NCBI RefSeq assembly: GCF_001427665.1
Contig: NZ_LMHC01000012.1
Coordinates: 187,223 to 251,222 of the forward strand
Length of the DNA stretch: 64,000 nt
Source of the DNA: Caulobacter sp. Root655
GTDB lineage: Bacteria; Pseudomonadota; Alphaproteobacteria; Caulobacterales; Caulobacteraceae
Direction: 5' to 3'
The position numbers and the translations under genes were made by a program. This document shows positions 8,531 through 16,936 of the stretch, one piece after another. Each line of letters begins with the position of its first letter. Position 1 is the first letter of the stretch. Below the pieces are notes generated by a model that saw nothing but the letters and a program-made list of their open reading frames with translations, was not told the DNA's origin and made no database searches.

Positions 8531-8983
8531 CTACCGAACCGTCAGCACCGCGCCGTCGATGGCCACGATCATCACCCGCTGGCCCACCGCCGGCGGTGGG
8601 CCGTCCTGGACCACCGCGGCCCATTCCTTGCCGTCGGCGAACACCCGGCCCTTGCCGTTCTCGAAGGCCAGAACCTCGCAGTCGCGACCGATCAGCCGCA
8701 GGGTGGGGTCGTTGAGGTCGGGCTGGTGTGGCCCTTCGAGCGCCGGCTGCAGGAAGCGCCGCGCCAGGTAGGTGGCGACGATGGTCAGCACCGCGAACAG
8801 TCCGACCTCGATCGCCAGGCCCGGGGCCACGACCAGGGTCATCAGCCCGACCACGGCGGCGCTGGCGGCCGGCCACAGCAGCCAGCCGGTGCCGGTGGCC
8901 ACCTCGGCCGCCAGGAAGATCGCCGCCACCGCCAGCCAGACCCAGAACGGATGGGTCGCGTAGAACAGCATCAGGCCGTCCAT
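8531..8983 (-). CDS. NfeD-family membrane protein
   Basis: 150 residues. Three N-terminal transmembrane segments (FWVWLAVAAIFLAAEV, then WLLWPAASAAVVGLMTLVV, VGLFAVLTIVATYLA) are followed by an OB-fold domain (LIGRDCEVLAFENGKGRVFADGKEW ... VGQRVMIVAIDGAVLTVR). This is the short NfeD form that pairs with SPFH proteins. It lies 4 bases downstream of qmcA and is co-transcribed. It probably supports membrane microdomain or protease-regulating complexes. Confidence 0.85.
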   Translation of the reverse strand: MDGLMLFYATHPFWVWLAVAAIFLAAEVATGTGWLLWPAASAAVVGLMTLVVAPGLAIEVGLFAVLTIVATYLARRFLQPALEGPHQPDLNDPTLRLIGRDCEVLAFENGKGRVFADGKEWAAVVQDGPPPAVGQRVMIVAIDGAVLTVR

Positions 8984-8987
8984 GGCG

Positions 8988-9956
8988 TCAGGCTCCGCGG
9001 CCAGGGCTTCTGGGGGGTGTCGGCGGCACGACGGTGCGCGGCCCATCGCCGCCGCCGAGGGTCTTCACCAGCTCGGCGACGCCCGCCACCGTGCCGGTCA
9101 GGCCGGCGAAGTCGGCCGGCACGATCACGGTCTTGGCGTTGGGCGACCGGGCCAGCTCGCCGAACGCCTCGACGTATTTCTGGGCGATGAAGTAGTTGAT
9201 GGCGTTGACGTCGCCCTTGGAGATGGCTTCCGACACGAAGGCGGTGGCCTTGGCTTCCGCCTCGGCCGAGCGCTCGCGGGCCTCGGCGGTGCGGAAGGCG
9301 GCTTCCTTGCGGCCCTCGGCCTCGAGGATGGCGGCCTGCTTCTGGCCCTCGGCCCGGGCGATGGCGGCCTGCTTCTCGCCCTCGGCCTCGGTGATCACCG
9401 CCCGCCGCTCGCGCTCGGCCTTCATCTGCCGGGCCATGGCGTTGGTGATGTCGGCCGGCGGGGTCAGGTCCTTGATCTCGATGCGCGCCACCTTGACCCC
9501 CCAGGGGTTGGTGGCGTGGTCGATGGTGGCCAGCAGGCGGGTGTTGATCAGGTCGCGCTGGCTCAGCACCTCGTCCAGCTCCATCGAGCCGACCACGGTG
9601 CGCAGGTTGGTCTGGGTCAGCTGGGTGATGGCGTACATCAGGTTGTCGACCCGGTAGGCGGCCTGCGAGGCCTCCATCACCTGGATGAAGACGATGGCGT
9701 CGACCTTCACCGAGACGTTGTCCTTGGTGATCACCTCCTGCTGGGGAACGTCGAGCACCTGCTCCATCATGTTCACCCGCCGGCCGATGGCCTCGACGAA
9801 GGGGGTGAGGATGCTGATGCCGGGCTTGAGGGTGCGGGTGTAGCGGCCGAACCGCTCGACGGTGAATTCGCGCCCCTGGGGCACGATCTTGATCACGTTG
9901 ACCACGAGGAAGATGGCCAGCGCCACCAGGATCAACGGCACGATAAACGACATCAC
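8988..9956 (-). CDS. qmcA: SPFH/band-7 (stomatin-like) membrane protein QmcA
   Basis: 322 residues: one N-terminal membrane anchor ([21 protein letters not shown]), the SPFH domain ([22 protein letters not shown] to about residue 180, with [18 protein letters not shown]), then a long charged coiled coil made of repeated EAEGxKQAAI-type units (about 185-245), and a variable tail. Such proteins oligomerise into rings at the inner membrane and modulate FtsH-type proteases. The NfeD gene follows directly. The start could be either of two adjacent ATGs. Confidence 0.9.
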   Translation of the reverse strand: MMSFIVPLILVALAIFLVVNVIKIVPQGREFTVERFGRYTRTLKPGISILTPFVEAIGRRVNMMEQVLDVPQQEVITKDNVSVKVDAIVFIQVMEASQAAYRVDNLMYAITQLTQTNLRTVVGSMELDEVLSQRDLINTRLLATIDHATNPWGVKVARIEIKDLTPPADITNAMARQMKAERERRAVITEAEGEKQAAIARAEGQKQAAILEAEGRKEAAFRTAEARERSAEAEAKATAFVSEAISKGDVNAINYFIAQKYVEAFGELARSPNAKTVIVPADFAGLTGTVAGVAELVKTLGGGDGPRTVVPPTPPRSPGRGA

Positions 9957-9986
9957 AAAGCGCCCCCCACAACCGATGGAGGCAGA

Positions 9987-10421
9987 CTAGCGCGCCGCTT
10001 CGTCGTCCGCCACGGAATCCGGCGTCGCTTGGCCGTCGGGCGCCTGGGTCCGCATCGACCGGGCCAGCTTGGCGGCGATCGCCTGGCCGTGGCGGGCGGC
10101 GGCCTGCTCCGCCCGCCGGCTGTCGTCGTCGCACTGCGGGAACTCGCCCTGGCGGGCGGCGAAACCGGTGTTGAACTTGTCGCGCAGCTGGGCGTCGAAG
10201 GCCTGGTCGGCCTTTTCCACATCGGTCAGCCGCACCATGCGCGAGCGCCAGTACTGGTCGCCCGCGCCCTGGCAGACCTGCCGCAGGGCGTGGCTCTCGC
10301 CGATGGTGAAGGCCAGGTCGAGCAGCTTCTGGCGCTCCACGGGGCCGCGGTCCTGGGCGACGGCGGCGGTCGGGGCTAGCAGGGCGAGCGCGGCGAGAGC
10401 GTGAAGCAGCGGGCGGTTCAT
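9987..10421 (-). CDS. TIGR02301-family exported protein
   Basis: 144 residues. Signal peptide MNRPLLHALAALALLAPTAAVAQ, then a conserved helical domain with IGESHALRQVCQGAGDQYWRSRM, matching the small alphaproteobacterial family TIGR02301, whose members are periplasmic and of unknown function. Two Cys (in QVCQG and PQCDD) could form a disulphide. The frame extends upstream of the ATG at 10421, but only into repeat sequence, so the signal-peptide start is preferred. Confidence 0.75.
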   Translation of the reverse strand: MNRPLLHALAALALLAPTAAVAQDRGPVERQKLLDLAFTIGESHALRQVCQGAGDQYWRSRMVRLTDVEKADQAFDAQLRDKFNTGFAARQGEFPQCDDDSRRAEQAAARHGQAIAAKLARSMRTQAPDGQATPDSVADDEAAR

Positions 10422-10472
10422 GGCCGCACTATCCCCATCGACGAGGCTTCTGTCACCGTCCCGCGCGGACTC

Positions 10473-10532
10473 TTTGTTTTGACGCGTTTTCTTCACGCGA
10501 ACCGGCATCCACTTCGCTCGAAAGCGCTCTAG
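10473..10532. repeat. Dispersed repeat, family B
   Basis: Unit with TTTTGACGCGTTTTCTTCA, CGCGAACCGG and CTTCGCTCGAAAGCGCTCTAG. Other copies at 25369, 42654 and 51221. The GCGTTTTC / GAAAGCGC ends pair as an inverted repeat. Confidence 0.8.
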
Positions 10533-10639
10533 GCGAACCCCGTGGCCAAACCAAGACTCCAATAGGCCTTGCGAAGGCCACGGATCGGAGCGACCCTGTG
10601 GATAACGCTGGGATAAACGCAAGCGCAGGGAGGTCGACC

Positions 10640-10849
10640 ATGACTGAAGTGCACTATGGGGTCGTCCGCGTCGGGGACACCTGGGCGATCATCGGCGACG
10701 CCCTGCGGGTCGGCGCCTACACCACGCGGCGCCAGGCCGAGCACGCGGCGCGCAACCTCGCCGAACAGGCCACGGGCGTGGGCGTTCCGGTCCAGATGCA
10801 CCTGCAGGACGAGACCGGCGAGCTGCTCAAGCCGACTTTGCTGAGCTGA
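10640..10849 (+). CDS. Small DUF2188-like protein
   Basis: 69 residues, cytoplasmic. Pattern HYGVVRVGDTWAIIG...TTRRQAEHAARNLAEQA...VQMHLQDETGEL matches the beta-alpha-beta layout of DUF2188 small proteins. AGGGAGG seven bases upstream of the ATG at 10640 fixes the start. It stands alone between repeats. Function unknown. Confidence 0.6.
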   Translation: MTEVHYGVVRVGDTWAIIGDALRVGAYTTRRQAEHAARNLAEQATGVGVPVQMHLQDETGELLKPTLLS

Positions 10850-10891
10850 CTCAACCGATCGCGCGAACTTTTTCAATCAAGCACCCAAAGG

Positions 10892-10995
10892 GTTGTCATC
10901 CCGGAAGCGCGTAGCGCTGTCCGGGACCCAGGGGCCGGCGCACTGCGGTGGCTCTGGGTCCCGGCCCTCCGCTTCGCTACGGCCGGGATGACAAC
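10892..10995. repeat. Intergenic inverted repeat, family C
   Basis: Ends GTTGTCATCCCGG / CCGGGATGACAAC with inner GTCCGGGACCCAGGGGCC and GGGTCCCGGC arms. Near-identical copy at 15316-15422; fragments at 30609 and around 29284. Confidence 0.8.
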
Positions 10996-11013
10996 GGTTG
11001 GAGTAGCTGAACC

Positions 11014-11559
11014 CTAAGCCGCCTCGACATCCCCGTCGCCGTCGCCGACCAGCAAGCCCCGGAGGGTCTTCACGACCTGGGTGGCCGAGGCCAGGAAGCC
11101 CACCACCGAGGCCGCGACCTGGAAGATCGCCCAGACGGCGCCGGCCAGCGGGCTGTCGGTGAACAGCGCCACCAGCGGATAGACCACCTGGCTGACCGCG
11201 ATGCGGAAGTGGGCGTAGGTGGTGGAATACTCGATCACCACCCCGCCGATCGCCGCCACCACCAGCACCGCCAGGACCGGCGCCCACAGCAGCGGCAGGA
11301 TCAGCAGCAGGGCCAGGGCGACGATCAGGCTCTTGGTCCCCGGCCCGGCCCGCGACACCGCCGTGGCCCCGACGCCGTACAGCATCGCCCCGCCCAGCAG
11401 CACGAAGGCCACGGGCAGCACCAGATCGGCCACGTCGATCAGGTCCAGCCGGGCGACCAGGCTGGTCGCGGCGGCGATGATCAGCACCAGCAGGAAGGCG
11501 CCCAGCCACAGGGCGCTGTACTGGCCGAGGCGATGCCGGATGACGGCGCGGTCCCGCAT
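11014..11559 (-). CDS. Uncharacterised inner-membrane protein
   Basis: 181 residues with about four transmembrane segments (LWLGAFLLVLIIAAATSLVA, LVLPVAFVLLGGAMLYGVGA, SLIVALALLLILPLLWAPVL, LAVLVVAAIGGVVIEY). It ends in an acidic Gly-Asp tail. GGGGGAG eight bases before the ATG at 11559 supports the start. No motif identifies a function. Confidence 0.65.
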   Translation of the reverse strand: MRDRAVIRHRLGQYSALWLGAFLLVLIIAAATSLVARLDLIDVADLVLPVAFVLLGGAMLYGVGATAVSRAGPGTKSLIVALALLLILPLLWAPVLAVLVVAAIGGVVIEYSTTYAHFRIAVSQVVYPLVALFTDSPLAGAVWAIFQVAASVVGFLASATQVVKTLRGLLVGDGDGDVEAA

Positions 11560-11632
11560 GATGTCGTCTCCCCCGAGAGTCCGCGGCGAGCCTGACCCGG
11601 AAGCTCCGCCGCGTCGACCGGAAATCGCACGC

Positions 11633-11741
11633 TTGCCCCCTCCGGGCCTTCGGCCCTCCGCCCCCATAGGGGAAGAGCCTCGCGCTTGAGGCTCCGCCCC
11701 CTAGGGAGCGGACAGGCGGCGAAGCCGCCGGGTGGGGGAAA
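11633..11741. repeat. G/C-skewed intergenic repeat, family E
   Basis: Inverted repeat with CCCCCTCCGGGCC...GGGGGAA-type arms lying between the membrane-protein gene and the nitronate monooxygenase gene. Confidence 0.5.
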
Positions 11742-11749
11742 TGGGCGTT

Positions 11750-12715
11750 CTACCCCCGCAACCCCGCCACCCGGGCGATCGTCGCCTCGGCCTCGGCCAT
11801 CACCCGCGCCACGATCTCGCCGGCCGGTAGCACCTCGCGGATTCCCCCCGCGCTCTGGCCCATGGCGAAGCAGGACTTGTCGGCGTCCAGCCCCTCGATC
11901 TGGCCGGCGATGCCGCCCAGGGCCCCGGCCTGGATGCTGACCATGGCCTGGCCCGGGAAGGGCTGGATGTCGGCCGGGCGGCCCTCCCAGTCGTCGACCC
12001 AGGCGTTCTTGCGCACCCGCATCGGTTTGCCGGAATAGGAGCGGGTGCGGACGGTGTCCTCGTCGGCCGCTTCCAGCACCGCCTGGCGATAGAGGTCGCC
12101 GGCGTGGGCTTCCGTCGAGGCGATGAACCGGGTGCCCATCCACACGCCCTGGGCCCCCAGGGCCAGGGCCGCCGCCAGGCCGCGACCATCGAAGATGCCC
12201 CCTGCGGCGACGACGGGAATATCAACGGCGTCCACCGCCTGGGCAATCAGCGGCAGGGCGCCGACCAGGCCGGTGTGGCCGCCGCCCTCGCCGCCCTGGC
12301 AGATCACCGCGTCGCAGCCGGCTTGCTGGGCCTTGACCGCGTGCTTGACCGCGCCACAGACCACCATGACCTTCAGCCCCGCCGTCTTCAGCCGCGCGAT
12401 GATCGGCAGCGGCACGCCCAGGCCGGCGATGAAGGACGAGGCTCCGCCTTCAATGATCACCTCGACGGCGGCCGTCAGGGCGTCGGGCGTGGCGGCCAGC
12501 AGGTCGACGCCGAACGGCTTGTCGGTCAGGGCGCGGACCGCCTCCATCTGCGCGCGGATGAAGTCGGGCGTGGTCCCGGCCATGCCCAACACGCCATAGC
12601 CGCCGGCGTTGGAGACGGCGGCGGCCAGCGGCGCGTAGGATACCCCGCCCATACCGGCCAGCAGGATCGGATGCTCGATGCCGAGCAGCGCGCAAAGCGG
12701 CGTCTTGAGGGTCAT
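11750..12715 (-). CDS. Nitronate monooxygenase / 2-nitropropane dioxygenase-family flavoprotein
   Basis: 321 residues, an FMN TIM barrel. Family motifs: HPILLAGMGGVSYAPLAAAVSNAGGYGVLG at the N-terminus, CDAVICQGGEGGGHTG in the phosphate-binding region, PVVAAGGIFDGRGLAAAL and GVWMGTRFIAS. The His in GGGHTG is the usual catalytic base. It could oxidise propionate 3-nitronate or act as an FabK-like reductase; class I NMO is most likely by length. The adjacent SDR and reductase suggest a lipid or detoxification setting. Confidence 0.88.
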   Translation of the reverse strand: MTLKTPLCALLGIEHPILLAGMGGVSYAPLAAAVSNAGGYGVLGMAGTTPDFIRAQMEAVRALTDKPFGVDLLAATPDALTAAVEVIIEGGASSFIAGLGVPLPIIARLKTAGLKVMVVCGAVKHAVKAQQAGCDAVICQGGEGGGHTGLVGALPLIAQAVDAVDIPVVAAGGIFDGRGLAAALALGAQGVWMGTRFIASTEAHAGDLYRQAVLEAADEDTVRTRSYSGKPMRVRKNAWVDDWEGRPADIQPFPGQAMVSIQAGALGGIAGQIEGLDADKSCFAMGQSAGGIREVLPAGEIVARVMAEAEATIARVAGLRG

Positions 12716-12793
12716 GTGGCGGCCTCCCGTTTTTCAGGAGGATGGGCGCTTGGGAGCCGACGGCAAGCGTGCCGCGAGGTCAGGTCCCTAAAA

Positions 12794-12903
12794 TCCGCTC
12801 ATCCTGGCGAATGCCGGGACCCAGATTCAGCTTGGGTATTCAGGATTCGTGGAACCGCTCGGGCCTATGACCTGGGTCCCGGCATTCGCCGGGATGAGCG
12901 GAT
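12794..12903. repeat. Intergenic inverted repeat, family D
   Basis: Ends TCCGCTCATCC / GGGATGAGCGGA with inner GAATGCCGGGACCCAG and CTGGGTCCCGGCATTC arms. Other copies at 37567 and 52514, fragments at 28542 and 55570, and a coding copy at 32563. Confidence 0.8.
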
Positions 12904-12913
12904 CGTGGGAGGA

Positions 12914-13051
12914 TCAGTCCTTACGGAGGACCTCGGGCTGAACCTCGGCTTCCGAAGTCCAGAAACAGGCGGCCATCGACGTCAGGATCATGGCGATCAG
13001 GGCCAGCATGCCGCGCGGCGGGGCCAGGCCCATGACATCTTGCGGGGTCAT
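12914..13051 (-). CDS. Small single-span membrane protein
   Basis: 45 residues: MTPQDVMGLAPPRGMLALI then one hydrophobic segment (MLALIAMILTSMAACF) and a charged tail. AGAGGAAA lies seven bases before the start codon, a good ribosome-binding site, which is the main reason to believe it. No family recognised. Confidence 0.45.
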   Translation of the reverse strand: MTPQDVMGLAPPRGMLALIAMILTSMAACFWTSEAEVQPEVLRKD

Positions 13052-13181
13052 TGTCGTTTCCTCTGGCGACGTCCCGGTCTGGCGCCGGGACTGTCGATAG
13101 AAGAAGCTTCTCACCGGCCCAATGGTTCCGCAAGTCCCTTATTTATAAGGAGATTTCATGGACCAGCGCGTCCAGTTTTCG

Positions 13182-13964
13182 TCAAAAGATCGAATAGGCC
13201 CCGTCGATCACGAAGGTGTCGCCCGAATGGTAGCTGGATGCGCCCGAGGTCAGGTAGACGGCGATGCCGCCGAAGTCGGCCGGCTGCCCCCAGCGGCGGG
13301 CCGGCACGCGGGGGATGACCTTCTCGGCGAAGGCCGGGTTGTCCTGCGCGCCCTGGGTCATGTCGGTGGCGATCCAGCCCGGCAGGATGGCGTTGGCCCG
13401 CACGCCGTAGCGGGCGTGCTCGACGGCCACCGACTTCATCATCGAGATCACCGCCCCCTTGGTGGCGGCGTAGGCCTGGTTGCGGGCCGCGCCCTCGATG
13501 GCGGCCAGCGAGGCGATCCCGACCAGCGAGCCGCCCGGGTCGCCGGCCTTGGCCCGCTCGACCATGTGGCGGCAAGCCTCGCGGAAGGTGAAGAACACCC
13601 CGTCCAGATTGACCGCCAGGATCTTGCGGTAGGTCTCCGTCGGCATGTCGACGAACGACGGCGCGCCGTAGCCGACCCCGGCGTTGGCGAACACGCTGTC
13701 GACCCGGCCCATGGCCGCCACCGCCTCCTCCATGCCCTCGCGGACCTGGTCCTCCCGCGAGACGTCGACCACCTGGGCCTTCACCCGCACGCCGTGCTTG
13801 AGCAGCTCGCCCTCGGCGGCCAGGTTGCGCTCGGCGTTGCTGCCCCAGATGACGATGTCGGCCCCGGCCTGGGCCAGGGCGCTGGCCATGCCCAGGCCGA
13901 TGCCGCGATTGCCGCCGGTGATCAGCGCGACCTTGCCGGTCAGGTCGAAGGGTTGATAGGCCAT
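13182..13964 (-). CDS. Short-chain dehydrogenase/reductase (classical SDR)
   Basis: 260 residues. The cofactor motif TGGNRGIG (16-23), the stabilising NAG (94-96) and the catalytic Ser152, Tyr165 and Lys169 are all present. The C-terminus PGWIATDMTQ and SSYHSGDTFVIDGAYSIF is typical of 3-oxoacyl-ACP reductase/glucose dehydrogenase-like SDRs. A CAAAC-N4-GTTCG element lies just upstream, related to sites before the genes at 15213 and 58483, suggesting a lipid-metabolism role. Substrate unknown. Confidence 0.9.
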   Translation of the reverse strand: MAYQPFDLTGKVALITGGNRGIGLGMASALAQAGADIVIWGSNAERNLAAEGELLKHGVRVKAQVVDVSREDQVREGMEEAVAAMGRVDSVFANAGVGYGAPSFVDMPTETYRKILAVNLDGVFFTFREACRHMVERAKAGDPGGSLVGIASLAAIEGAARNQAYAATKGAVISMMKSVAVEHARYGVRANAILPGWIATDMTQGAQDNPAFAEKVIPRVPARRWGQPADFGGIAVYLTSGASSYHSGDTFVIDGAYSIF

Positions 13965-13976
13965 GGCGTCAGCTCC

Positions 13977-13990
13977 CGAACGTTTGTTTG
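13977..13990 (-). promoter_or_regulatory. PsrA/FadR-like operator candidate upstream of the SDR
   Basis: On the minus strand CAAAC-AAAC-GTTCG, one mismatch from CAAAC-N4-GTTTG, 13 bases upstream of the SDR start. Two exact matches occur at 15274 and 58441. The consensus resembles that of TetR-family fatty-acid regulators such as Pseudomonas PsrA. Confidence 0.4.
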
Positions 13991-14028
13991 AGGGGAGCGG
14001 TTGCGGGGCGCGGCGTCAAGGGCCGCCC

Positions 14029-15213
14029 TCACTCCACCGCGAACTTCAGACCCGCCTTTTCCCGCAGGCGCTCGACCAGTTTCCCCTGCATCGCCGCGCC
14101 CGGCGTCCAGATCCCGCCGGCCACCTCGGGCGACTGCTGGATCAGGCACAGGGCCGTCTCGGCGATCATCTTCGAGGTCGAGCCGTAGCCGGGGTCCTTG
14201 TCGCCGGCCACCGAGGCCCGCACATGGTGGCCGTCCTGCGTGAGGCCGACGAACAGCACGTCGTAGAAGCCCGCCTCGCGCTCGGCCTTGCTGGGGCCCT
14301 CGCCGGGCTTGGGACCGCCCTCGGCGCCCATGCTGGCGTTGGCGGCGGTGATGGCCTTGGCCACCGCCTCGCCCTGCTCGCCGGGGCCGGTCAGCATCAT
14401 CTCGTCATAGACGAAGCCCTCGCCATAGGGCTGGCCCATCAGCCAGTTGGAGCGGTGGACGTTGCGGGTGTTGATCGCCGCCATCACGAACGGCGCGGTC
14501 CAGGCGCCCAGGTCCTCGTCGAAGGCCACGGCCGCGCCATGCGGCTGCTTGGGGCCGGCGAAACCGGGGGTCAGGGAGAAGGGGTTCTTCAGCAGCTCGA
14601 TCACCGACGGGTCGCGGGCCGCGGCGGCCATGGTCGCCTTGAGGCTGGCCGCCGTGCCGCCCGAGAACGCGCCCTGCATGCGCCGCACGCGGCCCTTCAC
14701 CCGGGCGACGGGACCGCCAAATCGCCGGATCGCCTCCTGCTGCAGGAACCAGACGCCCAGTTCGAACGGGATGGAGTCGAAGCCGCAGGAGAAGACGATG
14801 CGCGCCCCGCTGGCCTTGGCCGTCGCCTCGTGGGCGTCGATCATCTGGCGCATCCAGGCCGGCTCGCCGCACAGGTCGAGATAGTCGGTCCCCGCCTCGG
14901 CGCAGGCGGCGACCAGGTCCGAACCGTAGAGCTGGTAGGGGCCGACGGTCGTCAAGACCGCTTTGGTCCGCTGGACCATGGCCCGCAGCGAGGCCGGATC
15001 GTCGGCGTCGGCGACGATCAGCGGCATGTCGGCCATGTCGGCGCCCGTTTGGGCGCCGATCTCATCGCGCACGGCGGCCAGCTTGTCGGCGTTGCGACCG
15101 GACATCGCCCATTTGGTCTCGGGGTGATGCTTCGCGAAATGCTCGGCCACCAGCCGGCCGGTGAAGCCGCTGGCGCCGTGGACGATGACGTCGAATTCCG
15201 CCGACGGGTTCAT
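14029..15213 (-). CDS. Saccharopine dehydrogenase-like NAD(P)-binding protein (trans-acting enoyl reductase type)
   Basis: 394 residues. N-terminal Rossmann motif VHGASGFTGRLVAEHF (12-27), then TTVGPYQLYGSDLVAACAEAGTDYLDLCGEP, a signature of the saccharopine-dehydrogenase-like family that includes mycobacterial trans-acting enoyl reductases. Ends KLVERLREKAGLKFAVE. Known relatives reduce acyl intermediates or act with lipid synthases; true lysine metabolism is unlikely. A perfect CAAAC-N4-GTTTG palindrome lies about 60 bases upstream. Confidence 0.82.
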   Translation of the reverse strand: MNPSAEFDVIVHGASGFTGRLVAEHFAKHHPETKWAMSGRNADKLAAVRDEIGAQTGADMADMPLIVADADDPASLRAMVQRTKAVLTTVGPYQLYGSDLVAACAEAGTDYLDLCGEPAWMRQMIDAHEATAKASGARIVFSCGFDSIPFELGVWFLQQEAIRRFGGPVARVKGRVRRMQGAFSGGTAASLKATMAAAARDPSVIELLKNPFSLTPGFAGPKQPHGAAVAFDEDLGAWTAPFVMAAINTRNVHRSNWLMGQPYGEGFVYDEMMLTGPGEQGEAVAKAITAANASMGAEGGPKPGEGPSKAEREAGFYDVLFVGLTQDGHHVRASVAGDKDPGYGSTSKMIAETALCLIQQSPEVAGGIWTPGAAMQGKLVERLREKAGLKFAVE

Positions 15214-15273
15214 GAGGTCGCCTCCCGAGGTTTTATCGTTGGACGGGAGAGTGGCGCGAATACGGGGCGACGG

Positions 15274-15287
15274 CAAACAGGTGTTTG
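15274..15287. promoter_or_regulatory. PsrA/FadR-like operator candidate upstream of the saccharopine-dehydrogenase-like gene
   Basis: Perfect inverted repeat CAAACA-gg-TGTTTG, 61 bases before the start at 15213. Same motif as at 58440-58455. Confidence 0.5.
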
Positions 15288-15315
15288 ATATTTGCGTGTG
15301 GGACCAATCAAAATC

Positions 15316-15422
15316 GTTGTCATCCCGGAAGCCTCGCAGAGGCTGTCCGGGACCCAGGGGCCGGCGCAATGCGTTGGCCCCTGGGTCCCGGCTCTTCGCT
15401 TCGCTACGGCCGGGATGACAAC
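15316..15422. repeat. Intergenic inverted repeat, family C
   Basis: Second full copy of the GTTGTCATCCCGG...CCGGGATGACAAC unit; lies between the reductase and the MFS gene. Confidence 0.8.
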
Positions 15423-15426
15423 TTAA

Positions 15427-16722
15427 TTAGAGCGCGACCAGCTCCACGGCCGCCTTCGGCTTCAGCGCCCACAGCCCGCCAAAGCTCAGCGCCGCCGCCA
15501 CGGCCAGATAAACCCCCACCGGCGCCAGGCCGCCGCGCTCGGCCAGGGCCTGGGCGATCATCGGGGCCAGGCCGCCGCCCAGGATGCCACCCAGGTTGAA
15601 GGCCGCCGAGGCCCCGGTGTAGCGCACCCGGGCCGGGAACAGATCGGGCAGGAAGGCGCCCAGCGGGCCGTAGACGAAGCCCATGACCAGCAGGCCCAAC
15701 GCCAGGAACAGCCCGATCAGCGGCAGCGAGCCGGCCCCCATCATCACCGGCAGCAGCACGCCGACGCCGACCGTCATGCCACAGCCGGCCATCAGCACCC
15801 GGCGCGGACTGGTGGCGTCCGCCCAGTAGCCGGCGGCCACGATACCCAGGGCCATGAACAGGATGGCGACCAGCTGCACGCTGAGCATGGCCGTGCGGCT
15901 ATAGCCCAGGGTGGTGACGCCATAGCCCAGCGCGAAGGCGGTCATCAGGTAATAGACGGCGAAGCAGCATATGGCCGCCAGGGTCCCGCACACCGTGGCG
16001 CGCCAGTGGTCGCGCAGCAGCTCGCCCAGCGGCACCGCCGGCGGCGGCTCGTGGGCGATGGCGGCGGCGAAGGCCGGGGTCTCGGTCAGCTTGAGCCGCA
16101 CCCACAGCCCCACCCCGACCAGGGCGGCGCTGCCCAGGAAGGGCAGGCGCCAGCCCCAGGCCATGAACTGCTCTGGCGTCAGGAGGACGCCCAGCGCCAA
16201 GAAAAGCCCGTTGGCGGCGATGAAACCGACCGGCGCGCCCAACTGCGGGAACATGCCGAACCGCGCCCGCCAGCCGGGGGGCGCGTTCTCGACCGCCAGC
16301 AAGGCCGCCCCGCCCCACTCGCCGCCCAGGCCGAAGCCCTGGCCGAACCGCAGCAGGCACAGCAGGGCCGGGGCCAGCCACCCCGCCATGGCGTAGGTGG
16401 GCAGGAAGGCGATGGCCAGGGTCGAGCCGCCCATCAGCAGCAGCGAGGCCACCAGGGTCGACTTGCGGCCGATCCGGTCGCCGAAATGCCCGAACACCGC
16501 CGCGCCGATCGGCCGGGCCAGGAAGGCCACGCCCAGGCTGGCGAAGGCGGCCATCTGCTGCAGGCTGGCCGACTTCGACGGGAAGAACAGCGACCCGAAC
16601 ACCAGCGAGGCGGCGGTGGCGTAGATGTAGAAGTCGTAGAACTCCACCGCCGTGCCCACCAGGCTGGCCGTCAGCACGCGGCGGTTGGAATTGCCGCCGG
16701 CCGGCTTGGTTGCTTGGTTCAT
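15427..16722 (-). CDS. MFS transporter, metabolite:H+ symporter (MHS/ShiA-ProP) type
   Basis: 431 residues, twelve predicted membrane spans. MHS hallmarks: TAVEFYDFYIYATAASLVFG at the first span, the loop GHFGDRIGRKSTLV between spans 2 and 3, and LRFGQGFGLGGEWGGAALLAVENAP in span 4. Relatives import proline-betaine, alpha-ketoglutarate, shikimate or dicarboxylates with protons. GAGGGG precedes the ATG at 16722. The gene ends next to repeat C, with no linked catabolic operon, so the substrate is open. Confidence 0.9.
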   Translation of the reverse strand: MNQATKPAGGNSNRRVLTASLVGTAVEFYDFYIYATAASLVFGSLFFPSKSASLQQMAAFASLGVAFLARPIGAAVFGHFGDRIGRKSTLVASLLLMGGSTLAIAFLPTYAMAGWLAPALLCLLRFGQGFGLGGEWGGAALLAVENAPPGWRARFGMFPQLGAPVGFIAANGLFLALGVLLTPEQFMAWGWRLPFLGSAALVGVGLWVRLKLTETPAFAAAIAHEPPPAVPLGELLRDHWRATVCGTLAAICCFAVYYLMTAFALGYGVTTLGYSRTAMLSVQLVAILFMALGIVAAGYWADATSPRRVLMAGCGMTVGVGVLLPVMMGAGSLPLIGLFLALGLLVMGFVYGPLGAFLPDLFPARVRYTGASAAFNLGGILGGGLAPMIAQALAERGGLAPVGVYLAVAAALSFGGLWALKPKAAVELVAL

Positions 16723-16936
16723 GACGCCCCTCGGGAAACTCGGCCATGGCCTTGGCGTCATGCGGGCCCGCCGTCAACCGGCAGAGAGAAGAACAACCCC
16801 GTTCGGCGACTTTTGGCGCCCGGGACAGCGCGACCCATCCGGAATATCGGCGCGAACCGGCATGAGATTGCCCCGACTGATCCAAGCAGCCGGCGGACGT
16901 ATCCATAATGGCCACTCATGCGTTAGAACCCGCGCC

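Noticed and set aside
13158..13991. Long plus-strand ORF with good ribosome-binding site
   Set aside because: Antisense to the clear SDR gene, with composition of a shadow frame.
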